DNA of 64,000 bases from Mesorhizobium sp. B1-1-8 (GTDB lineage Bacteria; Pseudomonadota; Alphaproteobacteria; Rhizobiales; Rhizobiaceae), in NCBI RefSeq assembly GCF_006442795.2, contig NZ_CP083956.1:4317501-4381500 (forward strand), written 5' to 3'. Positions within the stretch are counted from its first letter, which is position 1. Each line of letters opens with the position of its first letter. The position numbers and the translations under genes were made by a program. The notes beneath the pieces are model-generated. The model was not told the DNA's origin and searched no databases. It was given only the letters and a program-made list of their open reading frames with translations. Below are positions 1 to 6,697 of the stretch, piece after piece.

Positions 1-319
1 GCTTCTTGCGCGGCTTTGCGCGGCGCGGCTTCGGCGAGGCCGGTTCGCCGGACGACGCGGCTTGTTGGAGCGGGCCGGGCTCTGATCCCGCCTTCAGCTT
101 TGCGGTGACGATGCCGATCGCCCGGGCGTCGATACCCTGATGCGGAAAACCGAAGCCTGCGACGCCCTCGACCGAACCGCTGCGGACCATGCCGATGCGC
201 ACGCCGGGCGCAATCTCCTCGACGCAGCCGGCGCGACGCGGCAGGCCTTCGAACTCGCCGATGGCACTGACGACCTCGTGACCGTCATCGGCGGTGATGA
301 TTGTGGCATAGCGCGGCAT
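1..319 (-). CDS. Hypothetical protein, C-terminus cut by window edge
   Basis: An open frame starts at an ATG (319-317) and runs off the left edge without a stop, giving 106 residues. The protein begins MPRYATIITADDGHEV and ends in a Pro/Lys/Arg-rich tail (SPKPRRAKPRKK), which could bind nucleic acid or act as a disordered tail. The upstream Shine-Dalgarno is weak (GAGAG). Codon use is GC3-rich like its neighbours. I recognise no domain. The antisense frames here are longer but have non-native composition. Confidence 0.6.
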   Translation of the reverse strand, partial: MPRYATIITADDGHEVVSAIGEFEGLPRRAGCVEEIAPGVRIGMVRSGSVEGVAGFGFPHQGIDARAIGIVTAKLKAGSEPGPLQQAASSGEPASPKPRRAKPRKK

Positions 320-360
320 GGGACTCTCGGGCTCAACTGATTAACTAGAAGGGTCGCATT

Positions 361-453
361 CCTTCGCGCCCCCTCTGGCCTGCCCGTCCTCCGCAGCAGC
401 TGCGCTGCAGCTGCGGAGGGTGGACCGGCCATCTCCCCCACAGGTGGGGAGAT
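361..453. repeat. Intergenic palindromic repeat (CTGCGGAGG type)
   Basis: The segment holds CTCCGCAGCAGCTGCGCTGCAGCTGCGGAG-like dyad symmetry, preceded by 'cccctctggcctgcc' and followed by 'ggaccggccatctcccc'. The same module recurs near 5765-5850 and 54835-54895, and parts of it at 40386-40550 and 49890-50040. It is non-coding and lies downstream of genes. Confidence 0.75.
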
Positions 454-510
454 CAGATGTCACGACCGCTTTCGCCAATCGCCAGCGTCAAAGGAAAACG
501 CCGCCAGCCA

Positions 511-560
511 CGCTGCTAATCCCCCTCGTGGGGGAGATGTCCGGCAGGACGGAGGGTGCG
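511..560. repeat. Short intergenic repeat (ccctcgtgggggagatg)
   Basis: A second short copy of the 'ccccctcgtgggggagat' hairpin module, which also flanks the repeats at 5768 and 40390. The rest of the 320-890 gap holds the candidate short RNA described separately and nothing else I can defend. Confidence 0.5.
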
Positions 561-603
561 CTGTCCCGCCAGCTTTGCAGCTTTGGATGGCTCCGCGTCG
601 GAA

Positions 604-650
604 ACAAAAACCCGCCGGGTGGCGGGCCGTTGGCGCAAATCAGCACCATG
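604..650 (-). ncRNA. Candidate short terminated transcript
   Basis: On the minus strand a GC-rich stem (CCCGCC/GGCGGG, 611-626) with a 4-nt loop is followed by a T tract, a good intrinsic terminator. About 30 nt upstream is a plausible sigma70-type promoter. Together they predict a transcript of roughly 45-50 nt in an otherwise gene-free stretch. It could also be a leader with a tiny ORF (start near 645) or the end of a longer RNA. No family was recognised. Confidence 0.3.
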
Positions 651-656
651 AGCAAA

Positions 657-685
657 ATCATAGCAGAGCTGCCCTCACCCGGCAA
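657..685 (-). promoter_or_regulatory. Candidate sigma70-type promoter
   Basis: Minus strand TTGCCG (685-680) and TATGAT (662-657) are separated by 17 nt and would start transcription near 650, just before the intrinsic terminator at 605-626. Confidence 0.3.
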
Positions 686-796
686 TAGCTTTCAAGGAAA
701 TTTTTCCTATCGGTGCCTGCCACCCCACTTCGGCGACTGCCCACTACTTACCCGAATGCGTTGATTTTCCAGCGGAAATCAGGCTGAATTTTTGGC

Positions 797-821
797 GGAA
801 CCAACCTTGGTCCGACGGGTT
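797..821 (+). promoter_or_regulatory. EcfG-type stress promoter, GGAAC-N16-GGTT
   Basis: GGAAC (797-801) and GGTT (818-821) with a 16-nt spacer match the alphaproteobacterial EcfG/RpoE2 general-stress consensus (GGAAC, about 16-17 nt, cGTT). It lies 70 nt before the start of the exported protein gene at 892. Confidence 0.55.
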
Positions 822-891
822 CTAACCATAGTCGCATCGCGACAACCATCTCCGACGAAGGAGAATCGTCTCGCAACGAAGGAGAAGATCA

Positions 892-1215
892 ATGCTCACA
901 AAAATCCTAACGGCTTCGGTCCTCGCGCTTGGTCTCGCCACGGCGGCGATGGCCCAGAACGCCCCGGCCGCCGGCGCGTCCGGCACACCGGGCAGTGGCC
1001 AGACAGTGACCGTGGAGCCGAAGACGCCTGCCACTCCGTCGCCTGACCAGGCCTCACCCGACATGGGCACGACCGGCAGCGTGACCACCGGCGACATGAA
1101 TTCCAACGCCGACCGGAATTGCCCGACGAACCCGCAGGGCGCGCAGGGCGACGCCAACAGCACGGCGCAGGGCACGACCGCGCCGACGGTGAATGACAGC
1201 AATTGCGGCAAGTAG
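892..1215 (+). CDS. Small exported protein with two cysteines
   Basis: A 107-residue protein with a signal peptide (MLTKILTASVLALGLATA, cleavage after AMA-Q near residue 21). The mature part is low-complexity, rich in Gly, Thr, Asn and Pro, with just two cysteines, the second in the C-terminal NCGK. It resembles the exported protein at 41292 in its signal peptide (KIL.ASVL) and in ending NC-x-K, and more loosely the one at 16828. The Shine-Dalgarno is GGAG at 883. An EcfG-type promoter lies upstream and an intrinsic terminator follows. The function is unknown; a periplasmic or secreted stress role is inferred from promoter and export signal only. Confidence 0.8.
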   Translation: MLTKILTASVLALGLATAAMAQNAPAAGASGTPGSGQTVTVEPKTPATPSPDQASPDMGTTGSVTTGDMNSNADRNCPTNPQGAQGDANSTAQGTTAPTVNDSNCGK

Positions 1216-1243
1216 CTCGACCAGGTTACGTTCATTGCCGAAC

Positions 1244-1273
1244 AAAGGCCGCGGAGCATGCTTCGCGGCCTTT
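1244..1273 (+). terminator. Intrinsic terminator
   Basis: Perfect 10-bp stem AAAGGCCGCG / CGCGGCCTTT with a 10-nt loop, followed by GCTTTTG. It ends the transcript of the exported protein gene. Confidence 0.8.
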
Positions 1274-1291
1274 GCTTTTGAACCGGCTCAG

Positions 1292-1316
1292 GGAACCATG
1301 GACGGCCGTGCCCGTT
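1292..1316 (+). promoter_or_regulatory. EcfG-type stress promoter, GGAAC-N16-CGTT
   Basis: GGAAC (1292-1296) and CGTT (1313-1316), spacer exactly 16 nt, full consensus match, 23 nt before the ATG at 1340. Confidence 0.7.
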
Positions 1317-1339
1317 GCTCCTGAAAAAGGAGAGACCCG

Positions 1340-1858
1340 ATGGCAGATAACGAGAGCACCCCGGGCAACCAAACCAATACCGCCCAAGCGAGAAACGGCA
1401 GCTCGAAGAGCCAGACCAACGCATCGCGCAGCAGCGCGGCCCGCAGCGCCTCACGTGGCAGCGCGCGTGCTTCCGGCGCCTCGGAAGCGGCGATGAAGAA
1501 GCAGATCACGGAACTGAAGCGCGAGGTGAGCCGGCTGAACCGTGCGCTTTCCAACCAGGCCGAGGAGGCCGCCGGGACGGCCCATGGCTGGTACGAAAGC
1601 GCCGCCGACCGGGCGCATGGCTTATACGACGACGCCTCCCAGCGCGCCTCGCGCGCCGCAAGGCAGCTGCGCAGCCAGGCGCACAGCGTGTCGGAAACGG
1701 TGCAGCAGAACCCGGGCACCTTTTCCACCGCCATGGTGATCGGCGGACTGTTCGGCTTGCTGGTCGGGCTGACCATGGCCAGAAGTTCGGAGCCGGACCG
1801 CGACTGGTTCCGCCAGATGCGAGACAGCATGCCGTCTCGTCGCCTATGGAGCCACTAG
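1340..1858 (+). CDS. DUF883/ElaB-YqjD-like membrane-anchored stress protein
   Basis: A 172-residue protein. Residues 1-50 are Ser/Ala/Asn-rich and disordered. Residues 52-120 form an amphipathic coiled-coil helix (KKQITELKREVSRLNRALS onward). A single membrane helix (about 132-147, MVIGGLFGLLVGLTMA) lies close to the C-terminus. This is the layout of the ElaB/YqjD/DUF883 family, inner-membrane proteins that in E. coli bind ribosomes in stationary phase. The Shine-Dalgarno is AAGGAG. A full-consensus EcfG promoter sits immediately upstream, which fits a stationary-phase or stress role. The family assignment rests on architecture rather than strong sequence recall. Confidence 0.75.
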   Translation: MADNESTPGNQTNTAQARNGSSKSQTNASRSSAARSASRGSARASGASEAAMKKQITELKREVSRLNRALSNQAEEAAGTAHGWYESAADRAHGLYDDASQRASRAARQLRSQAHSVSETVQQNPGTFSTAMVIGGLFGLLVGLTMARSSEPDRDWFRQMRDSMPSRRLWSH

Positions 1859-1904
1859 GCGCGATAGGCGGGGCAAGTTCTGCTCGCCGCCTCGCAAACA
1901 TCAC

Positions 1905-1930
1905 AAGGCCGGGCTTTCGCGCCCGGCCTT
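1905..1930 (+). terminator. Intrinsic terminator-like hairpin
   Basis: Perfect stem AAGGCCGGGC / GCCCGGCCTT with loop tttcgc, 47 nt after the stop of the DUF883-like gene; no strong T tract follows. The 1931-2090 gap shows nothing else. Confidence 0.65.
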
Positions 1931-2090
1931 GTCGCGTGGATCTGGTCTCCTTGCCTGACGCAACTGCGGACGGAAGGCTACGGCGAAGTCGCCGAGCCTG
2001 ACGTCTGCGCGCTTTTCTTGGAATTGCTCGGGACTGGTCATTAGCCCGCCCTTATGGAATCATTCCGCAAGGGAATCGCGGAGAGCGGGC

Positions 2091-2360
2091 ATGGACAGAC
2101 CTGCCATGGCATCCGTCTTTCGGATGCGGCATGTGCCAGCAAGCATTTCGGGCGTTCGCAGCCTGGGCAGAGGCCAGGCGGATCCGATCTTCCACTCGAG
2201 GCCGCTCGGCGAGGCGATCCGCTTCGTCGTCCAGGCCGACGGCCAGTACGACCTCAGTGCCGTCACGGTCTCCTATGGCGACCGCTCGACACCGCCGCTC
2301 GGCGGCTATGAGATCAAGCGGCTCTGGGCCGAATACGGCCAGCGCTGGATGGAGGCCTAA
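2091..2360 (+). CDS. Hypothetical protein (89 aa)
   Basis: An 89-residue protein preceded by a good Shine-Dalgarno (GGAGAGCGGGC-ATG). The C-terminal half (RFVVQADGQYDLSAVTVSYG, then GYEIKRLWAEYGQRW) looks like a compact alpha/beta fold but I recognise no family. Codon use is native. It is a single gene, followed immediately by a palindromic repeat. Confidence 0.6.
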   Translation: MDRPAMASVFRMRHVPASISGVRSLGRGQADPIFHSRPLGEAIRFVVQADGQYDLSAVTVSYGDRSTPPLGGYEIKRLWAEYGQRWMEA

Positions 2361-2466
2361 AGCATGTCTCCCGAAAGTGTGTGCAGCGGTTTCGGGACAA
2401 AGACATGCTTCAAATCAAAAACCTGAAGCATCTCGCGTGAATCTTTTTCACGCGAGATGCTTCAGG
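2361..2466. repeat. Double palindromic intergenic repeat (AAGCATGTC family)
   Basis: The first half is the dyad AGCATGTCTCCCGAAA..TTTCGGGAC..GACATGCT. The second half is a perfect 18-bp inverted repeat (2423-2440 and 2448-2465) around a 7-nt loop. Relatives occur at 13507-13615, 21880-21940 and 44695-44795. It is similar in style to rhizobial RIME/BIME-type elements and may also stop transcription from the gene just upstream. Confidence 0.75.
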
Positions 2467-2550
2467 GCTGGCTTCGCATTCGACCGGGTCACCTGTCCTG
2501 GATCGTAACTGCCGCTTGCGCGTTTCAACCCGGTCAATGGGAGCAAAGCC

Positions 2551-2856
2551 ATGAATGTCGCCAATCTGCAGCTCGAGGGTCTCCTGATGGCCGTCGCATC
2601 GATCAACCAGGTGCTGGTGCGCAAGGGCGTGCTGAGCGTCGAGGAGATCGACATCGCGCTGCGCAAGGCCGAAGCCAGCGAAACCAGCGAGGAACGCTCT
2701 GAAGGCATGTCGGCCTCGAGCCGCGACGCCGTCAACTTCCCGATCCGGCTGCTCGAACTCGCCAACCAGTGCCAGCCGGAGGCCGACATGCCGTCCTTCT
2801 CGAAACTGGCGCGCATGGTCGGGCAGATGAAGGAACCCTACAACGACCAGATGTGA
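2551..2856 (+). CDS. Hypothetical small protein (101 aa)
   Basis: A 101-residue, mostly helical protein with an apparent leucine-rich N-terminal helix (LEGLLMAVASINQVLVRKGV) and an acidic middle section (SVEEIDIALRKAEASETSEE). The Shine-Dalgarno is GGGAGC six bases before the ATG. No known domain. It stands alone between two repeats, and its downstream flank is the palindrome split by the IS4-family element. Confidence 0.65.
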   Translation: MNVANLQLEGLLMAVASINQVLVRKGVLSVEEIDIALRKAEASETSEERSEGMSASSRDAVNFPIRLLELANQCQPEADMPSFSKLARMVGQMKEPYNDQM

Positions 2857-2928
2857 GGAAAGCGCCTTCGCTGGTGATGTCGGCGCTGCCCCTCATCCGC
2901 CCTTCGGGCACCTTCTCCCCGTGAACGG

Positions 2929-4225
2929 CAGGGCTGTCCGGGGAAAGTTATTCATAATCGAAGCCCAACTGGTTTGGGGATGTTCGATCCCTTCGGCGGC
3001 TCGAATTGATCGGAGGCGGCTTGTTGATGGCCTCGATTCTTCGGCGCTCGAGCAGGCATTGGCTAACCAGATCGGTGAAGCGCAGGATGGGCATGGCGAT
3101 GCGGTAGGTCCGGGCGGCGATGCGCAGCAGCGCATAGGCGATCATGGCGGCGAAGAGCTGCAGGCGGATGGCGTTGTCGTTGTTGCCGAGGAACCTGCGT
3201 ATCTTGAGATGCTGTTTGATCCAACGGAACAAGAGTTCGATCTGCCAGCGGCCCTTATAGAGCGCGGCAATCTCAACGGCCGGGCGCTTGAGATCGTTGG
3301 TCAGCAGCGTGATGGTGTCGCCGTCCTGGCGCTTGACGATCAGGCGGCGCAATTTGATCGGCAGCTTGCAGTGGGTTTTGCCGGCAAGGCTCACCTCAGC
3401 GTCGTCGAGAACGGTGAAGCCGTCGCCCCGCGCGACCTTGACGGGACGTTCGGAGAGCACCTCGAGCCCCATGTTGGATTTGGGTCGGGTGACGAAGAAA
3501 GCTTGGGCTGCGGCGATCTGCGTCCACCAGCCGTAATGGCAATAACCCTTGTCGAACACATAGGTCGCGCCCTTCTCGATGGCGATCGTGCGGCCGACCT
3601 GGGCATCGTTGACGTTGGCATCGGTGATGTCGAGGATGCGCGGGCAATCGGCGTTGGGATCATAGACGACGTGCATCTTCATGCCGCGGATGCGACCGTT
3701 CGACTTGGCCCAGCCGCACAACTTGCCGAGCGGGATCGGTGTGGAATCGATCAGCCGCAGCATAGCGGTGCCCTCACGGCGTGTCTGCCGGTCGAGTTGG
3801 TTGGCGAGCAGGCCGAAGATCTCGGCAAAGACGGCGACGGGGCGCCTGCGGCCGGCATCCGACAAGGTCGAGCGCCGCAACACGTCACTGCCCAGATGGT
3901 AATGATGCTGGCCGTTGGCGTTCCAGCCGGCTTCCAGGCTGCGAAGGCTCGCACTACCGCTGAGCTGGGCATAGATCAGCACCATGAGATGGTCCCAACT
4001 TCTGAACGACTTGTCGTAGGCGTCCCCGCCATGGCTATCCACAATCGTCTGGAAGCGGCGGCGATTGATCGGTTCAACCAGCTTGCCAAGAATGCTAGGC
4101 GTAAAGCGCATGCCCCGTCCCCTTTCTGAGTCTCGACAACCAGAAGGTAGACGGAAAATCCCCGTCTTACGGGGCATGCGCCTGCGGCATTTCGATTCAC
4201 CAAACACTTTCCCCGGACAGCCCTG
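2929..4225. mobile_element. IS4-family insertion sequence, complete
   Basis: The 1297-bp element is bounded by perfect 20-bp inverted repeats (left 2929-2948, CAGGGCTGTCCGGGGAAAGT; right 4206-4225). A 9-bp direct target duplication, CGTGAACGG, is at 2920-2928 and 4226-4234. Removing the element restores the palindrome CTTCTCCCCGTGAACGGGGAGAAG split into its two arms, so the insertion is in the loop of an intergenic hairpin repeat. It contains one transposase gene that looks intact. Confidence 0.92.
2948..4111 (-). CDS. IS4-family DDE transposase
   Basis: A 387-residue transposase reading leftward inside the element. The start at 4111 (MRFTPSILGKLVEPINRRRF) is chosen because it follows GGGGACGGGGC and lies inside the right inverted repeat; the in-frame extension to 4246 would lie outside the element. 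The catalytic D is in LIDSTPI, the second D in VFDKGYCHYGWW. The E lies in the IS4 signature Y-x2-R-x3-E-x6-K (YKGRWQIELLFRWIK), which is intact. The N-terminal section resembles the DUF4372 domain common in IS4 transposases. The stop codon region overlaps the left inverted repeat. Confidence 0.92.
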   Translation of the reverse strand: MRFTPSILGKLVEPINRRRFQTIVDSHGGDAYDKSFRSWDHLMVLIYAQLSGSASLRSLEAGWNANGQHHYHLGSDVLRRSTLSDAGRRRPVAVFAEIFGLLANQLDRQTRREGTAMLRLIDSTPIPLGKLCGWAKSNGRIRGMKMHVVYDPNADCPRILDITDANVNDAQVGRTIAIEKGATYVFDKGYCHYGWWTQIAAAQAFFVTRPKSNMGLEVLSERPVKVARGDGFTVLDDAEVSLAGKTHCKLPIKLRRLIVKRQDGDTITLLTNDLKRPAVEIAALYKGRWQIELLFRWIKQHLKIRRFLGNNDNAIRLQLFAAMIAYALLRIAARTYRIAMPILRFTDLVSQCLLERRRIEAINKPPPINSSRRRDRTSPNQLGFDYE

Positions 4226-4249
4226 CGTGAACGGGGAGAAGTACAACTA

Positions 4250-4666
4250 TCACGCCCTGCCCGGCCAGCCCTGCTTGAAGGCGAGCACGCTGCCCGGTCC
4301 ATGGACCGCTGCGAAGAGCAGGCCGGCGGCGAATGGGAAATGGGACATGAACGCGCCGAACTCGGCCTGGTTCGAGCCCCAGTGCGAAGGGCCGTGGAAG
4401 GCAAAGGCAAGGAAGACGACGTAGACCGCGCCGATCAGCGCCGCCGGGGTCAGGAAGGCGCCGGTCAAAAAGGCGATCACCAACAGCGTTTCGAGGATCG
4501 CCGCGCACCAGGCCAGAAACAGCGCAAACGGGAAGCCGGCGGCGGCGATATAGCCGGCGGTGGCGTTCATGTCCATGAACTTGAAGGCCACCGCCATCGC
4601 GAACATGGCGGCGAAGATCAGTCGGGCGATGAGAATGGCGGCGGTCTGCCAGGTCGATTGTTCCAC
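4250..4666 (-). CDS. DoxX-family membrane protein
   Basis: A 138-residue protein with four predicted membrane helices: AILIARLIFAAMFAMAVAFK, FALFLAWCAAILETLLVIAF, AALIGAVYVVFLAFAF and FPFAAGLLFAAVHG. This matches DoxX/DoxD-type integral membrane proteins linked to redox homeostasis. I chose the GTG at 4666 because GGAGGG lies five bases upstream; the frame extends to 5002 but that part is repeat-derived. The IS4 element ends 24 bp beyond its stop. The substrate is unknown. Confidence 0.75.
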   Translation of the reverse strand: MEQSTWQTAAILIARLIFAAMFAMAVAFKFMDMNATAGYIAAAGFPFALFLAWCAAILETLLVIAFLTGAFLTPAALIGAVYVVFLAFAFHGPSHWGSNQAEFGAFMSHFPFAAGLLFAAVHGPGSVLAFKQGWPGRA

Positions 4667-4759
4667 GATATCCCTCCGGGTTTGCTGCGGTCGATGTGCT
4701 CCAAGGACGGACGAAGGGCGATGGTTCCGACAGGGGGAAAATTTTGTTTTGGATGGAGG

Positions 4760-4918
4760 CGCAGCGCCTCTCCTTCTCCCTTGTGGGAGAAGGTGGATCG
4801 GCGCGCAGCGCCGAGACGGATGAGGGGTATTCCAGCGGAGTGAGACGTCTGCGTTCCCTGGAGCACCCCTCATCCGGCCGCTTCGCGGCCACCTTCTCCC
4901 ACAAGGGGAGAAGGGGAA
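4760..4918. repeat. Intergenic repeat (CTTCTCCC..GGGAGAAG palindromes)
   Basis: Two facing hairpin modules, 'ccttctcccttgtgggagaagg' and 'ccttctcccacaaggggagaagg', with 'gcctcatccg'-type arms between. It relates to the repeat into which the IS4 element at 2929 inserted. Its right part supplies the last codons of the dioxygenase-like gene. Confidence 0.75.
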
Positions 4919-5661
4919 AGTTGCGGCGGATGGCTGATCGAGTCCCGCACGGTGCCATATTCGGCGCCCCAGCGGTCGGTCATGTCGCAGCGAATGTCCC
5001 ATAGCTCGGGGAAGAAGCGGTGGCGGGCGCCGCCTTCCAGGATCTCCACCGGCCGGCCCTTCAGCGATTTCGCGCCGAGCCCGATCGAGCGGTGGATGAG
5101 ATAGAGGTGGTTGGCGCGGAATTTCTGGAACAGCTCGTCGAACTCGATCAGCGCCTCGGCCACGACGTAAGCATCGCCATGGTCGTAATGGGCGTCATAG
5201 ACATCCTCGACGGACAGCCCGCGGCCGTCGAGATAGGAATTCTTGAAGGCCCGCCAGAGGTCGGGCGGCAGGCGCAGGATGAGCTTGAAGCCCGGCGATT
5301 CCTGGCCGCTGCCATTGCCGAGCTGCAGGCGGATCTGCTGGTACTCCTTGGGCGACATCGTCTCCAGGAGCTCGAGCTGCACCGTCATCATGCGCATCAG
5401 CCGATGCACCCGGCCCATCAGCGTGACGATACGGTGCGTGTCCTGTTTCTCCAGATAATCGATGACGTCGACCAGCGTGTAGGCGATGAGCTTCATCCAA
5501 AGCTCCTCCACCTGATGCACGATCTGGAACTGCAATTCGTCGGCGTTGACCATGTCGCCGAGCGGCTTCTGGCAGGACAGCAGCTGGTCGCATTTGAGGT
5601 AAACGCCATAGTCGCGCATTTCGGGTGTCTCGATGCGGGCGTGATAGTCAGATTTGTCCAT
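4870..5661 (-). CDS. Tryptophan 2,3-dioxygenase-superfamily protein, divergent
   Basis: A 263-residue protein matching the heme-dependent TDO superfamily. NADELQFQIVHQVEELWMK corresponds to the distal heme-pocket helix. FRANHLYLIHRSIG aligns with the helix carrying the axial His, and FFPELWDIR is conserved. Aligned without gaps to the well-known Xanthomonas enzyme, the substrate loop GTGGSSG is replaced (KSLKGRP) and the catalytic Thr becomes Ser, so tryptophan cleavage is not assured. Start 5661 has GAGGAG eight bases upstream. The last about 20 residues (LSPSPLVGEGGREAAG) are encoded by the intergenic repeat. No kynurenine-pathway neighbours are seen. Confidence 0.75.
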   Translation of the reverse strand: MDKSDYHARIETPEMRDYGVYLKCDQLLSCQKPLGDMVNADELQFQIVHQVEELWMKLIAYTLVDVIDYLEKQDTHRIVTLMGRVHRLMRMMTVQLELLETMSPKEYQQIRLQLGNGSGQESPGFKLILRLPPDLWRAFKNSYLDGRGLSVEDVYDAHYDHGDAYVVAEALIEFDELFQKFRANHLYLIHRSIGLGAKSLKGRPVEILEGGARHRFFPELWDIRCDMTDRWGAEYGTVRDSISHPPQLSPSPLVGEGGREAAG

Positions 5662-5764
5662 GGCTTTACTCCTCGCGCTCGGCCTGGTTTCGCTCGACTT
5701 TTGGCTTAAACATTGTTCCTTTCTGTTGAAGTCGGCAATTGGCGAAAGCCGGCGCGACATCCGA

Positions 5765-5850
5765 TTTCCCCTCGTGGGGCAGATGGCCGGTCCACCCTCC
5801 GCGGCTGCAGCGCAGCTGCTGCGGAGGACGGGCAGGACAGAGGAGGCACG
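5765..5850. repeat. Intergenic palindromic repeat (CTGCGGAGG type)
   Basis: Contains 'ccggtccaccctccgcggctgcagcgcagctgctgcggaggacgggcagg', the inverted counterpart of the copy at 361-453, preceded by 'ccctcgtggggcagatgg'. Confidence 0.75.
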
Positions 5851-5892
5851 AAGGATCGCGATATCTATGCGCTGTTCACCTCTGCTGGCGGA

Positions 5893-6060
5893 CTAGGGGC
5901 TGGGATTCGACAATGCCAGGCTGCCGGCTCCGTCACGCGCCACCTCCGCCTCCTTCTCGGCGTCGGCCTTTCGCTTGGGGCAGTCCTCGAACTCGTGATC
6001 GCGGCCGCCACAATAGGAGCAGCATTTGGCAGGGGTGCCGGGATTGAGCAGCGAGGCCAT
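5893..6060 (-). CDS. Zinc-knuckle (CCHC) miniprotein
   Basis: A 55-residue protein beginning MASLLNPGTPAK and then CSYCGGRDHEFEDC, an exact C-x2-C-x4-H-x4-C zinc-knuckle pattern. A charged helix (PKRKADAEKEAEVARD) follows. The CCHC knuckle is best known from retroviral nucleocapsid and eukaryotic RNA-binding proteins and is uncommon in bacteria. RNA or single-strand DNA binding is an inference from the motif. The frame could begin at a TTG at 6135, adding four cysteines; neither start has a convincing Shine-Dalgarno. It is single-gene in context. Confidence 0.55.
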   Translation of the reverse strand: MASLLNPGTPAKCCSYCGGRDHEFEDCPKRKADAEKEAEVARDGAGSLALSNPSP

Positions 6061-6184
6061 CCCCAAGAATGCACGAAAACCTTTCCGGTTGCAGCAATTC
6101 GTGAAGCTGCACCGTTTCAGGCCAATGGCCGACAATCAATGGGAGCTCGCCGCTCGCGCGGCGGGCTCCCCGCTCAATCACCGC

Positions 6185-6541
6185 TCACGCATGCGCTTGC
6201 GGGTGACGGACGTCCCAGACGGCCCAGGCCGATGCCGCGACCACAAGCACGCCGAGCACGACGTGCGTGACCATTACGTTCCTGTCGGCCGCGAAGTGCA
6301 GCAGCCAGGGCGAGACGATCAGCCAGAGCCCGAGGACCAGATTTACCCATTCCTCCCATTCAGCGAACACCGAAAGCGTTGCCAGGGCAAGCGCACCGAG
6401 CAGGACGCCAACAATCCAGGCGTTCCACGCGGGCACCATTGCCGCGGTGAATCCGATGACCCAGGGTGAGATGAACAGGCAGATTGCGAGGACCAGAGTA
6501 ACCCAGTCCTTGCTCTTCCTTTCTTCCATCATGTTTGCCAT
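6185..6541 (-). CDS. SPW-repeat membrane protein
   Basis: A 118-residue protein with two SPW motifs (FISPWVIGF and IVSPWLLHF), each in a membrane helix, and four predicted helices in total. This is the hallmark of the SPW-repeat family found in many proteobacteria. The ATG at 6541 is preferred because GGAGG lies five to six bases upstream. The function is unknown; members are often found among stress genes. Confidence 0.82.
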   Translation of the reverse strand: MANMMEERKSKDWVTLVLAICLFISPWVIGFTAAMVPAWNAWIVGVLLGALALATLSVFAEWEEWVNLVLGLWLIVSPWLLHFAADRNVMVTHVVLGVLVVAASAWAVWDVRHPQAHA

Positions 6542-6697
6542 GACAACCTCCATCGATGAAGCTTGACCAAAAGCAACTACATGGCGTGCGACGCGCACGC
6601 TCTGTTAAATGATGTAATACAATTTTACGAAGCTGCAAGGGAGTGGCCCGCGGCGGCTTGCGCCGGTGCCTGACGGCAAATACCCGCCACCCGCCTC

